DNA of 61,517 bases from positions 1-61,517 of IMG/VR virus record IMGVR_UViG_3300030389_004959; one strand, written 5' to 3'. Of the stretch, positions 1 through 5,847 are shown piece after piece. Every line of letters begins with the position of its first letter. The first letter of the stretch is position 1. The notes under the pieces are model-generated. The model was not told the DNA's origin, searched no databases, and was given only the letters and a program-made list of their open reading frames with translations. The DNA is from a virus. The translations under genes and the position numbers were made by a program.

Positions 1-116
1 GCCGGAGTGTATCGGACCAGATCGTGTAGCTCGTCGTTGGAGATATCGCGAGGGATATCCAACGAAGTTAGAGCGGGTAAAATCTGGGCGCGTCGTCTGT
101 CGATTTTGATTAGCAT
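1..116 (-). CDS. Partial hypothetical protein cut by left window edge
   Basis: Only the N-terminal 38 residues are in the window. The ATG at 116-114 is preceded on the minus strand by AAGGAACCACGAAA, which gives a usable AGGA ribosome site, and the frame stays open to base 1. The visible peptide starts MLIKIDRRRAQILPALTSLD and is not a family I recognise. A weak promoter candidate lies just upstream at 162-188. It may be the N-terminus of the acidic protein cut by the right edge if the sequence is circular, but a direct join is out of frame. Confidence 0.6.
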   Translation of the reverse strand, partial: MLIKIDRRRAQILPALTSLDIPRDISNDELHDLVRYTP

Positions 117-161
117 TTTCGTGGTTCCTTTTGTTTGGAGTCTTGCTCGACTCACTTAGAG

Positions 162-188
162 TGTATACCGCCCCGTGAACAGTTGCAA
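162..188 (-). promoter_or_regulatory. Weak sigma70-like promoter candidate
   Basis: On the minus strand, TTGCAA (188-183) and TATACA (167-162) are separated by 15 nt, shorter than the usual 16-18. The position, about 50 nt ahead of the partial leftward gene at 116, is sensible. The -10 box is good and the -35 spacing is poor. Confidence 0.3.
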
Positions 189-240
189 GGCTTTTTTTTG
201 CGGTTTTCCTTTTTTTTGGTCGGTTATTTTTTGTCCCCGT

Positions 241-265
241 CGTGTGCGCGCGCGCGCGCGTGCGC
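241..265. repeat. 25-nt alternating purine-pyrimidine (CG/TG) tract
   Basis: A 25-nt run of strictly alternating pyrimidine-purine bases, mostly CG with a few TG steps, lies between a leftward gene end at 324 and the next leftward start at 116. It is flanked on the left by T-rich runs (189-232). Such tracts can adopt Z-DNA under negative supercoiling. No coding function is seen. Confidence 0.85.
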
Positions 266-288
266 CCGTCGTTGATAGGGCACAGGGT

Positions 289-317
289 GCGCCGGGGGTC
301 ACCATAACCCCCGGCGC
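289..317 (-). terminator. Strong GC-rich hairpin after the 324-1064 gene
   Basis: A perfect 11-bp stem (289-299 with 307-317) and a 7-nt loop begin 7 nt downstream of the stop codon of the leftward gene ending at 324. The stem is very GC-rich. No U-tract follows on the leftward transcript, so it may be a pause or mRNA-end-protecting structure rather than a classical intrinsic terminator. Confidence 0.5.
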
Positions 318-323
318 CGTCAA

Positions 324-1064
324 TCACTTGAGTAGGCCGGATAGATCCGGTCTGTACGCGTTGACGATCGACGCCATATTATCAAACGTATGGCGACCGA
401 TGGAGACCGATTCGACGTTCTGAGTCCCGTCTTGGTTTATCAAAGTAAACCGACGGATCGGGACTTTTGGCGCGTCAATCACTTTATTGATTAGCGAACA
501 TACTTGCGAGATCGACTTAGTTGGGTCCTGCATATACCGCGCCGATTGCGCTTCAGCTCCGGCAATATTCTTTTCAAGTCGAGCTCGAGTAACCGCGCGC
601 CAGTCTACGGTTCCGGGTTGGATTATCTTCTGGTTCGCGTGATTTTCTTCGGCATTGTGGAGCTCAAAACTCCAGAGCTCTGTTTTCTGATCTTTTACGA
701 GTCGAGCCAAAACGCGGTTATCGTTATTCACAATAACCGGGTGAGTCTCAATGGGTCCGCGCGGTTTCCGGTTCTCCCGGTCGATTATACGCTGGTCCAA
801 AATACGCAGAGCCGCGGAAACGACGGTAACGGGGATATTGACACCGTACAGGCTTTGGATGCTCGCGTGCATGTCCAGTGCACTCCATCCGTCCAGACAC
901 TGCCGATCGATATCGACTTGACGCCGTGACGCATGGGTCGCAACGTGAAAGCATCGATTCTTGATAGAGTTATCGCTTTTGGACTTGTGACCTTTTACCC
1001 ATGCGAATGCGCCGGATTGAATAAAAAGGATGAACGGTTGACGTGATACAGCTTTTTTGTTCAC
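324..1064 (-). CDS. Hypothetical protein, second gene of leftward pair
   Basis: A 246-residue protein I do not recognise. It starts at GTG (1064-1062), and that GTGA overlaps the TGA of the upstream gene, so it is probably translationally coupled. Residues about 65-100 (ALDMHASIQSLYG through AALRILDQRII) look like a small helical, possibly winged-helix fold. The C-terminal third (PIRRFTLINQDGTQNVESV) looks beta-rich. There is no signal peptide or membrane segment. The base composition is markedly CpG-rich compared with the rightward cassette that begins at 1779. A strong hairpin follows the stop. The DNA-binding suggestion is inference only. Confidence 0.65.
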   Translation of the reverse strand: MNKKAVSRQPFILFIQSGAFAWVKGHKSKSDNSIKNRCFHVATHASRRQVDIDRQCLDGWSALDMHASIQSLYGVNIPVTVVSAALRILDQRIIDRENRKPRGPIETHPVIVNNDNRVLARLVKDQKTELWSFELHNAEENHANQKIIQPGTVDWRAVTRARLEKNIAGAEAQSARYMQDPTKSISQVCSLINKVIDAPKVPIRRFTLINQDGTQNVESVSIGRHTFDNMASIVNAYRPDLSGLLK

Positions 1065-1426
1065 TTTACACCCCCGTAGTTATCGCAATAGTCATAGATT
1101 CCATTCAACCGGTAGACCTCGTCCCGCCAGTTGGTCGAAAACTCAGTCGTGGGACAGTCGGCCTGCTTAAGAAGCGAAACGGGACAGTCCCAATAGACTG
1201 GACCCATTGACTCGTCGATCGCCTTGTATCCCCATTCACCGCCATAGGATGACAGTTTAAAAAGGCAGATAAACGAAGGTCCTTCCTTCGGCTTTATCAG
1301 CATCCATAGATGCCGTCCAAAGTTAGTAGCTTTGCGGTCAATGATGCTGAAGCGATCGCCGCTGTATTGTTTCACAAGGTCGTCAACTACGTCTTGACGA
1401 CTCCGATAACCTGATATCGTTCCCAT
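1061..1426 (-). CDS. Small hypothetical protein, MGT-type phage/plasmid family
   Basis: A 121-residue protein starting MGTISGYRSRQDVVDDLVKQ. The ATG at 1426 was chosen over an in-frame upstream GTG at 1501 because GGAG lies 8 nt before it and because a good leftward promoter (1473-1501) overlaps the longer version. The pattern of an MGxxS/T start followed by a segment ending in a WGYKAIDESMGP stretch resembles small proteins seen on many phages and plasmids (DUF6927-like, from memory). Their function is not known to me. It is first in a two-gene leftward operon and overlaps the next gene by 4 nt. Confidence 0.7.
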   Translation of the reverse strand: MGTISGYRSRQDVVDDLVKQYSGDRFSIIDRKATNFGRHLWMLIKPKEGPSFICLFKLSSYGGEWGYKAIDESMGPVYWDCPVSLLKQADCPTTEFSTNWRDEVYRLNGIYDYCDNYGGVK

Positions 1427-1472
1427 AGTGTGTTCTCCATCGGCGGGGTTTATGGTGAATGCCGATACATTG

Positions 1473-1501
1473 AGTTTAGTTGATGCAGTGTAGACCGTCA
1501 A
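1473..1501 (-). promoter_or_regulatory. Sigma70-like leftward promoter
   Basis: On the minus strand TTGACG (1501-1496) and TAAACT (1478-1473) are separated by exactly 17 nt. Transcription would start near 1465 and leave a short leader before the ATG at 1426. The layout matches the TTGACA-17 promoters at 52785-52813 and 56966-56994. Confidence 0.6.
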
Positions 1502-1563
1502 GTGTACAGTGTAAAAAAAAGTTGATCTATATCAGCTCGTTAGTCCCCGTCGATCGATGCCCT

Positions 1564-1580
1564 ATCATCCGAGGGATGAT
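1564..1580. repeat. Perfect inverted repeat ATCATCC-GAG-GGATGAT
   Basis: A 7-bp perfect stem with a 3-nt loop overlaps the end of the first GATGCCCTATCAT copy. It could be a dyad operator or an RNA hairpin. The second repeat copy lacks this dyad. Confidence 0.7.
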
Positions 1581-1591
1581 TCTGAACCATC

Positions 1592-1618
1592 GGTCAGTAT
1601 TGAGGCCCCAAACTGACC
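1592..1618. repeat. Inverted repeat GGTCAGT / ACTGACC
   Basis: Perfect 7-nt arms (1592-1598 and 1612-1618) are separated by 13 nt, between the two copies of the direct duplication. It is compatible with an operator dyad or a weak hairpin. Confidence 0.6.
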
Positions 1619-1692
1619 CACGGGTCACATTGATCTAAGTCAAATCCAAATCCAGCTCGATTCCCCATCGTTCAGCTGATGCCCTATCATTC

Positions 1693-1709
1693 CCCTTCCC
1701 CATCTTGAG
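1693..1709 (+). promoter_or_regulatory. CCCTTCCCC leader element, copy 1
   Basis: CCCTTCCCCATCTTGAG lies about 70 nt ahead of the 1779 start. It resembles the elements in front of the capsid gene (18629), the fibre-type genes (40476, 41291) and the primase gene (56641, minus strand). Here the downstream GAG is not the gene's own ribosome site, so this copy is the weakest. Confidence 0.4.
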
Positions 1710-1740
1710 AGAGAACGTTGAGAGAAAATACACAGGTATG

Positions 1741-1752
1741 ATTATACGAGGT
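1741..1752 (+). promoter_or_regulatory. ATTATACGAGGT motif in leader of 1779 cassette
   Basis: ATTATACGAGGT differs by one base from ATAATACGAGGT (12077-12088) ahead of the small terminase gene. An upstream TTGAGA (about 1719-1724) could be the -35 box, although its distance to TATACG is 19 nt. It is probably the promoter region of the 1779 cassette. Confidence 0.45.
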
Positions 1753-1778
1753 ATGTGCACACAGGAGGATATCCACAG

Positions 1779-2090
1779 ATGACTGACGCTACGAATGACT
1801 TTGTCATGGTGGATACAGAGGACGACTCAGATCTGGGTTTGTTTCCATTGGAAGACATTGACTTCTCTCTCGACACAGAGTGGTTCTTTGAAGGTGCATG
1901 GTTGGGTCTGGTATCATTCTTGGATGAGGACTATCCAGACGCAACTCTCGGAGAAGCTATGGCATCAGAAGATGATGATGGTCATCTGGCTGTATGGGCA
2001 AGATTTGATTTTGGTGAAAGTGTAATGTGGTTGCGATTCATGACGTTCTCACCGTTTCATTGGACATGGAAGAATGGAGAGTTCAACTGA
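1779..2090 (+). CDS. Acidic hypothetical protein
   Basis: A 103-residue, strongly acidic protein (runs such as DTEDDSD and ASEDDDGH), also rich in Trp and Phe toward the C-terminus (WLRFMTFSPFHWTWKNGEFN). The ATG at 1779 is preceded by AGGAGG at 1763-1768. An in-frame GTG at 1755 is less likely. I do not recognise the family. The small size, negative charge and first position in an early-type cassette would suit a DNA-mimic or inhibitor protein, but nothing here proves that. The cassette is CpG-poor relative to both flanks. Its TGA overlaps the next ATG. Confidence 0.75.
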   Translation: MTDATNDFVMVDTEDDSDLGLFPLEDIDFSLDTEWFFEGAWLGLVSFLDEDYPDATLGEAMASEDDDGHLAVWARFDFGESVMWLRFMTFSPFHWTWKNGEFN

Positions 2091-3007
2091 TGGAGTGCAT
2101 GGTCTTAGAGCAGTTCTATCCAGTGTCTGGTGTAGACGGTGTAGATGAGAAACCAATCTTTGGTTCTGATGTTGAACAATACAGGACAGCATTGGGTGCA
2201 TCATTTGATGATGAGTTCATCTTCAAGAAAGTCATCAAGTCAAAAGGCAAAGCAAGAACTTGGTTTGTTCCGGGTGATGTCATCTGTCGTCGTATTGGGT
2301 TGACAGAAGATCGTTGTGATTTGCTACGTCCAATGAGAGACAGAGTTTACTCTTCATACAAAGTTGATGTTTCGATTTACGAGGATGAGATTGAACAGGT
2401 CAGACGTGAAGCCATTGAATCTCATAAATGGAAAGCTCATAGACGAAAGACTTTGTTTGTTGTTGTAGATCCTCAGGGCAGAGCTCTTGTTGTAGCAAGA
2501 CAACATTGGGGTGATTCATTCACAGTATTGATGGAACAACTTTGTCCGATGTTGAAGATTCATCAGCAGTATGCATGCAAGCCATACAGAGTTGCTGCGT
2601 CATGGTGTGCTTTCAAAACAATGCATCGATATGCAATGGAACATTGCAATGGAAAGATGAACACCATTCAGTTTCTCAAATGTATGAGACATGCAGAAAC
2701 AATCTATATGCGACGAGTTGCATTGAAGAATAGAACTGGCAGTGGTCGCATCATTCAGATGTACAAGTATCGTGCATTGAAGCATCAAGACTTTTGGGAT
2801 CGTTGCTTCAAGATGATTGATGATGGTCAATCAGTTCCATTGTCAGTTCGTCATGTTCGAGATCATTTCTGTACAAGATGGGTTGCAGTCAGTCCTGATG
2901 AAATGGATTGGTATCTCAGTTGCATATGGTGGCCTGAGTGGAAGCGTGGAGGTCCAGTAAGATTTCAACGTTTCAAGAAAGGCTATGGAGGTAGGATGTG
3001 GAAGTAG
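2090..3007 (+). CDS. Hypothetical protein, Cys/His/Trp-rich, 305 aa
   Basis: A 305-residue protein starting MECMVLEQFYPVSG. The ATG at 2090 shares a base with the previous stop (TGATG) and has GGAG 10 nt upstream; an in-frame ATG at 2027 would overlap the previous gene more deeply. Residues about 100-150 are highly charged, including HKWKAHRRKTLFVVVDPQGR. The second half is basic and aromatic, with scattered Cys and His (QYACKPYRVAASWCAF, MEHCNGKMNTIQFLKCMRHA) and ends in KKGYGGRMWK. I find no catalytic motif I can name. A nucleic-acid-binding role fits the charge and the RusA neighbour but is inference. Confidence 0.75.
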   Translation: MECMVLEQFYPVSGVDGVDEKPIFGSDVEQYRTALGASFDDEFIFKKVIKSKGKARTWFVPGDVICRRIGLTEDRCDLLRPMRDRVYSSYKVDVSIYEDEIEQVRREAIESHKWKAHRRKTLFVVVDPQGRALVVARQHWGDSFTVLMEQLCPMLKIHQQYACKPYRVAASWCAFKTMHRYAMEHCNGKMNTIQFLKCMRHAETIYMRRVALKNRTGSGRIIQMYKYRALKHQDFWDRCFKMIDDGQSVPLSVRHVRDHFCTRWVAVSPDEMDWYLSCIWWPEWKRGGPVRFQRFKKGYGGRMWK

Positions 3008-3375
3008 CAACAGACAATACAGAACTTAAGTTGAAGTCTTGTTGTCATCATGTTGAACGACATCTCAGATTAGCAATCAGTGATTGGTATCATTTGTTAT
3101 CAAAGCTTTCGTTGAGTTCAGACACTTGGTTGTTTGATTGTGAATGGTGGATGAAGCAAGTTCCATCACAGTTGGATTTGCCTTGGGCATTTGACAATCT
3201 TCATCAATCGATTCTTAGGCCGGGAATGTTTCATGTCTTGATGACAAGGGTCGATGAGATTTGTCTATCGATGCAACGTCATGATTCAGTTGATTATCCA
3301 AAGAGTATGAAAGAGTTGAGGTCATCATTGCAAACTCTTGAATCTGAAATGAGGTCTTGCAATGTTTCGGTTTGA
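2998..3375 (+). CDS. Hypothetical helical protein
   Basis: A 125-residue protein starting at GTG (2998) with GGAGG 7 nt upstream, overlapping the previous gene by 10 nt and the next by 14 nt. The sequence is mostly amphipathic helix, with CCHH near residue 15, a Trp-rich middle (DCEWWMKQV) and a C-terminal helical stretch (SMKELRSSLQTLESEMR). There is no membrane segment. I do not recognise a family. It is tightly coupled to the 305-aa protein and to RusA, so the four genes are one transcription unit. Confidence 0.7.
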   Translation: MEVATDNTELKLKSCCHHVERHLRLAISDWYHLLSKLSLSSDTWLFDCEWWMKQVPSQLDLPWAFDNLHQSILRPGMFHVLMTRVDEICLSMQRHDSVDYPKSMKELRSSLQTLESEMRSCNVSV

Positions 3376-3802
3376 CTGTGTGATACCGGGTGCTCCGATT
3401 GGTAAGGGTAGACCGAGAGCAGCCAAGATGGGTAGTCATGTTCGGTTGTATACACCGAAGCGTACTGCAGATTGGGAACGATCAAGTGCATTGATCATGA
3501 AGAATGAATGGCGAGCTGCACCGTGTGACAAGGTTTGTCGTGTTGAGATTGTTGCTGTGTTTCCGAGACCAAAGCGTTTGCTTCGGAAGAAAGACCCACA
3601 TCATAGGCTTTGGCACAGTTCGAAACCAGACATAGACAATGTATGTAAGAGCGTGCTGGATTCTCTGGTGATGGCAGGTGTGATTCGAGATGACACACAG
3701 GTTGTTGAACTACTGGCGAAATCTGTTTATGCATCCAAAGATGAAGGGCCTTGTGTGGAGGTCATGATGTCTTCTATTGACTGCAGTGGTCCAGTTGAGT
3801 AG
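3362..3802 (+). CDS. rusA: RusA-like Holliday-junction endodeoxyribonuclease
   Basis: A 146-residue protein of RusA size and pattern. The N-terminus VIPGAPIGKGRPRA is the family's basic beta-strand. The catalytic acidic set is visible as KPDIDN (D90, D92) and the following IRDDTQVVEL (D110/D111), with the expected KSVYASKDEGPCVEV ending. RusA enzymes are small dimeric nucleases that cleave four-way DNA junctions. In phages they resolve recombination and replication intermediates and debranch DNA before packaging. It is the last gene of the 1779-3802 cassette, with a strong terminator 90 nt downstream. It complements the RecT/exonuclease pair at 50938-52766, although it lies far from them and on the other strand. 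Confidence 0.95.
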   Translation: MFRFDCVIPGAPIGKGRPRAAKMGSHVRLYTPKRTADWERSSALIMKNEWRAAPCDKVCRVEIVAVFPRPKRLLRKKDPHHRLWHSSKPDIDNVCKSVLDSLVMAGVIRDDTQVVELLAKSVYASKDEGPCVEVMMSSIDCSGPVE

Positions 3803-3893
3803 TTTAAATGTGCTGACGAGTCTGTTGACGTGGTGTGGTGACCATATTGACATACAAAGACAAATTGGCCTTCACATAAGTGTTGTTCTCTTT

Positions 3894-3934
3894 GTCCTCG
3901 GCTGTAGTCTCTGTGCAGTCGAGGACTTTTTTTT
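3894..3934 (+). terminator. Rho-independent terminator after rusA cassette
   Basis: An 11-bp stem (3894-3904 with 3916-3926, one G-T pair) closes an 11-nt loop and is followed directly by eight Ts (3927-3934). It isolates the early-type cassette from the virion genes that begin at 3972. Confidence 0.93.
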
Positions 3935-3971
3935 ATGTTAGATGCGATGTATCATTTTGCTCGGAGGCAGT

Positions 3972-4658
3972 ATGCACGGTGAATCTAAAGGCTCATTGGT
4001 AATCAACATCATGCCGATGAGTGAAAAGGAGATGGAAAACGAGCGATTGAAAAAGATTGCACGAAGTTCTGGCACATACATGGATTCCAAGCCTGAAAAA
4101 GACTGTGGATGTCCCGATGACATGGAAATTGTGCGTGATTTGGACGTAATTTTGTTTGAAAACATGGATGGAATGGTCGAAGCACCGATGTTTGCGATGC
4201 AAGAAATGCCACGTTTTGCTCGCGCTATGGGCGCAAATGATGACGAAATGGCTCAAATTCAGGCTCAAATGGCCATGAAAAAGCTCAAAAATGGGTCGGA
4301 ACCTGCTGCATTATCGGCTTTGAAGCGTGATTTTCGCGATATGAAGAAGTTTGGTGGCGATGATGTTGCCATGCAATTGAGTCGTGAAATGATGCAAGAA
4401 GACATGATGATGGACGACGCGATGATGGACGACATGTTGAGCACTGCCATGACTTCGGCGCCGATGATGTCTCCTGATGATTTGATGACCGAGGCCAAGT
4501 CTGCGATGTTCGAAGAGTTTGGCAGGGATGCAATGTTTCTCATCGAAGACAATCAAGATGGCGTGGTTGTGTTTTCAGTCGATTCACCAGAGATGGGTCG
4601 GGTTCGATACGTGTATGATTCTCAAAGTGGCACCGGTCGTGTCATGCGAGGTGAGTAG
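3972..4658 (+). CDS. Methionine-rich acidic hypothetical protein
   Basis: A 228-residue protein with 33 methionines (about 14 percent) by my count. The centre consists of Met/Asp clusters such as REMMQEDMMMDDAMMDDML. I chose ATG 3972 because GGAGG lies just upstream; the in-frame ATG at 3942 is almost directly after the terminator. The N-terminal part carries a DCGCPDD motif, and the C-terminal 50 residues look like a small beta domain (DAMFLIEDNQDGVVVFSVDS). I know no family. Metal binding, flexible Met-rich packing, or an internal virion role are possibilities only. It is the first gene of the rightward virion block and its TAG overlaps the next GTG. Confidence 0.75.
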   Translation: MHGESKGSLVINIMPMSEKEMENERLKKIARSSGTYMDSKPEKDCGCPDDMEIVRDLDVILFENMDGMVEAPMFAMQEMPRFARAMGANDDEMAQIQAQMAMKKLKNGSEPAALSALKRDFRDMKKFGGDDVAMQLSREMMQEDMMMDDAMMDDMLSTAMTSAPMMSPDDLMTEAKSAMFEEFGRDAMFLIEDNQDGVVVFSVDSPEMGRVRYVYDSQSGTGRVMRGE

Positions 4659-4918
4659 TGGCACGCAAGGGTACTCCGACCAAGGTCAACAGTCCGCGCC
4701 GCATCCGAAAGGGAGAGCCGGGCTACGGACGTAAGAAGTTCGTTGTTCGCGCCAAGAAAGGCGACAAGGAAAAGACCATCCGATATGGTGATGCAAACAT
4801 GGAGATCAAACGAGACAATCCGGCGAGGCGCAAAAGTTTTCGTGCTCGGCACGGATGCGATAAACTCGACGCTGATGATAAATTGATGGCCAAATATTGG
4901 TCTTGCAAAAAATGGTGA
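4658..4918 (+). CDS. Small basic phage protein with RARHxCD...YWSCKKW signature
   Basis: An 86-residue, very basic protein starting at GTG (4658), which overlaps the previous stop (TAGTG). The C-terminal half carries ARRKSFRARHGCDKLD and KYWSCKKW. This His/Cys-containing pattern recurs in small hypothetical proteins of aquatic myo- and podophages (DUF6321-like, from memory). The two cysteines and histidine could hold a metal, possibly as a half zinc ribbon. It is the first of five tiny Lys/Arg-rich genes in a row. The function is unknown; nucleic-acid or virion-core binding is inferred from charge and position. Confidence 0.75.
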   Translation: MARKGTPTKVNSPRRIRKGEPGYGRKKFVVRAKKGDKEKTIRYGDANMEIKRDNPARRKSFRARHGCDKLDADDKLMAKYWSCKKW

Positions 4919-4923
4919 TTTGA

Positions 4924-5193
4924 ATGCGATACAAGCTCGATGACGACGACAAAACCCTCGCTCACAACTCTGCGGATATGCCCAAGGATCCGAAGAAGGC
5001 GCTGAAGAAGGTTTCATCAAACTTGAAGAAGGCTTCTGCTACACATGCGAAGCAGTCCAAGGTTTTGGCGAAGGCTTCTAAGACTCACGCAAAAGATGCT
5101 GAGACTGTGTCCAAGTTGACCAAGGACATGAAGCGGACCAAGAATCCCGGCTATTCCATGAAGGGCAAGAAGAAGGGCGGCAGCGACTACTAA
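4924..5193 (+). CDS. Lysine/alanine-rich coiled-coil small protein
   Basis: An 89-residue protein. After an acidic start (DDDDKTLAHNSAD) it becomes a long Lys/Ala/Ser helix with repeats of the type KKASATHAKQSKVLAKASKTHAK, ending in glycine- and lysine-rich KGKKKGGSDY. Heptad-like spacing suggests an extended or coiled-coil helix. There is no convincing Shine-Dalgarno before ATG 4924, so reinitiation after the upstream stop, 5 nt away, is plausible. It looks histone-tail-like in composition. No family was recognised. Confidence 0.65.
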   Translation: MRYKLDDDDKTLAHNSADMPKDPKKALKKVSSNLKKASATHAKQSKVLAKASKTHAKDAETVSKLTKDMKRTKNPGYSMKGKKKGGSDY

Positions 5194-5208
5194 GCTGAAG
5201 GAGTGGTC

Positions 5209-5421
5209 GTGGATAAGACCGATAAAAAACTCTCGAAGAGCATGCGTCCCAAGAAAAAGCGCAAGTTCAACAAGAAGTACACGAAGGGTTCGCCCAACGT
5301 GAAGCGTCGTAAAGAACTGATGAGTGCGATTGCGGACATCTACGAGAATGAAAAACAGCCGTACTCTGCTGCCGTGAAGAAGAGGCTCGACCGTCTGATG
5401 AAGGAGCGCGACAAGATATGA
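5209..5421 (+). CDS. Small lysine-rich protein
   Basis: A 70-residue basic protein starting MDKTDKKLSKSMRPKKKRKF. I take GTG 5209 as the start because AAGGAG sits at 5198-5203; an in-frame GTG at 5203 overlaps that site. The middle (KRRKELMSAIADIYENEKQPYSAAV) and C-terminal KKRLDRLMKERDKI look helical. It overlaps the next gene by ATGA. The role is unknown, and it shares strong positive charge with its four neighbours. Confidence 0.65.
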   Translation: MDKTDKKLSKSMRPKKKRKFNKKYTKGSPNVKRRKELMSAIADIYENEKQPYSAAVKKRLDRLMKERDKI

Positions 5422-5663
5422 GCAAGAAGAAGAAAAAAGGCGGGATGGCTGGGCTTGATGCCGCTCAAAAGCAGGTCTACAAGCGTGGTCTCGCTGCGTA
5501 TATGAGCTCCGGCAACCGCCCCAAGGTTTCGCAACACGCATGGGCCATGGCTCGAGTGAAGAGCGAGTTTGGACGCAAAGAGGCTGCCAAGATTCGTCGT
5601 CAGGGCAAGAAGGATGACAGCACGCTCAAGAAGGGCATGCGGAAAAAGAAGAAGAAGAAATGA
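5418..5663 (+). CDS. Small basic phage protein with HAWAMARV motif
   Basis: An 81-residue basic protein starting at an ATGA overlap. The core QVYKRGLAAYMSSGNRP followed by SQHAWAMARVKSEFGRK matches a short conserved pattern, [YK]RGL-Y--S...P...WAMARV-SF, that I recall from hypothetical proteins of large aquatic phages (DUF5872-like, from memory). The tail is KKGMRKKKKKK. The function of the family is not known to me. It is coupled to the 58-residue gene that follows, again by ATGA. Confidence 0.7.
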   Translation: MSKKKKKGGMAGLDAAQKQVYKRGLAAYMSSGNRPKVSQHAWAMARVKSEFGRKEAAKIRRQGKKDDSTLKKGMRKKKKKK

Positions 5664-5836
5664 AAAAAGACCCCGTCGGAAATAAAATCAAGAAACTGAT
5701 GGACGAGGGCAAGCCCAAGAAGCAGGCGATTGCGATTGCACTCAGCATGAAAGAGGATGGCAAGCTTGGTCCTCGAGGGGGCAAAAAAGACGACGCCACC
5801 CTCAAAAAGAACATGCGTGCTAAAAAGAAAACATAG
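5660..5836 (+). CDS. 58-residue basic protein, KQAIAIAL family
   Basis: A 58-residue gene easily missed for its length. The ATG at 5660 overlaps the previous TGA and the frame ends at TAG 5834-5836. The peptide contains KPKKQAIAIALSMKEDGKLG, the diagnostic core of a small family found in phages and bacteria (often annotated DUF6496, from memory), followed by RGGKKDDATLKKNMRAKKK. The KKDD(A/S)TLKK(N/G)MR stretch is also present in the C-terminus of the preceding gene, so the two share a tail module. Function unknown. Confidence 0.8.
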   Translation: MKKDPVGNKIKKLMDEGKPKKQAIAIALSMKEDGKLGPRGGKKDDATLKKNMRAKKKT

Positions 5837-5847
5837 GAGATCGGGTC

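Larger units (their letters stand above)
1522..1690. repeat. Diverged direct duplication in control region
   Basis: The word order TTGATCTA, CAGCTCG, TCCCC, GATGCCCTATCAT occurs twice. In copy one these lie at 1522-1529, 1533-1539, about 1542-1548 and 1556-1568. In copy two they lie at 1630-1637, 1653-1659, about 1661-1666 and 1678-1690. The 13-mer GATGCCCTATCAT is identical in both. Offsets of 108-122 nt show a duplicated block with small insertions. Possible roles are protein-binding iterons or duplicated promoters. Confidence 0.7.
1427..1778. other. Gene-free divergent control region
   Basis: This 352-nt gap separates leftward genes from the rightward cassette at 1779 and contains no credible gene. 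It holds a leftward promoter, two diverged copies of a roughly 50-60 bp block, two perfect hairpins, one copy of the CCCTTCCCC leader element, and an ATTATACGAGGT motif shared with the terminase leader. The density of repeats makes it the best candidate in the window for an early control region or replication origin. That role is inferred. Confidence 0.6.

Noticed and set aside
175-929. Rightward open frames at 175-423 and 504-929
   Set aside because: They oppose the better-supported leftward genes, cover low-complexity T-runs, the CG tract and the hairpin, and have no ribosome sites.
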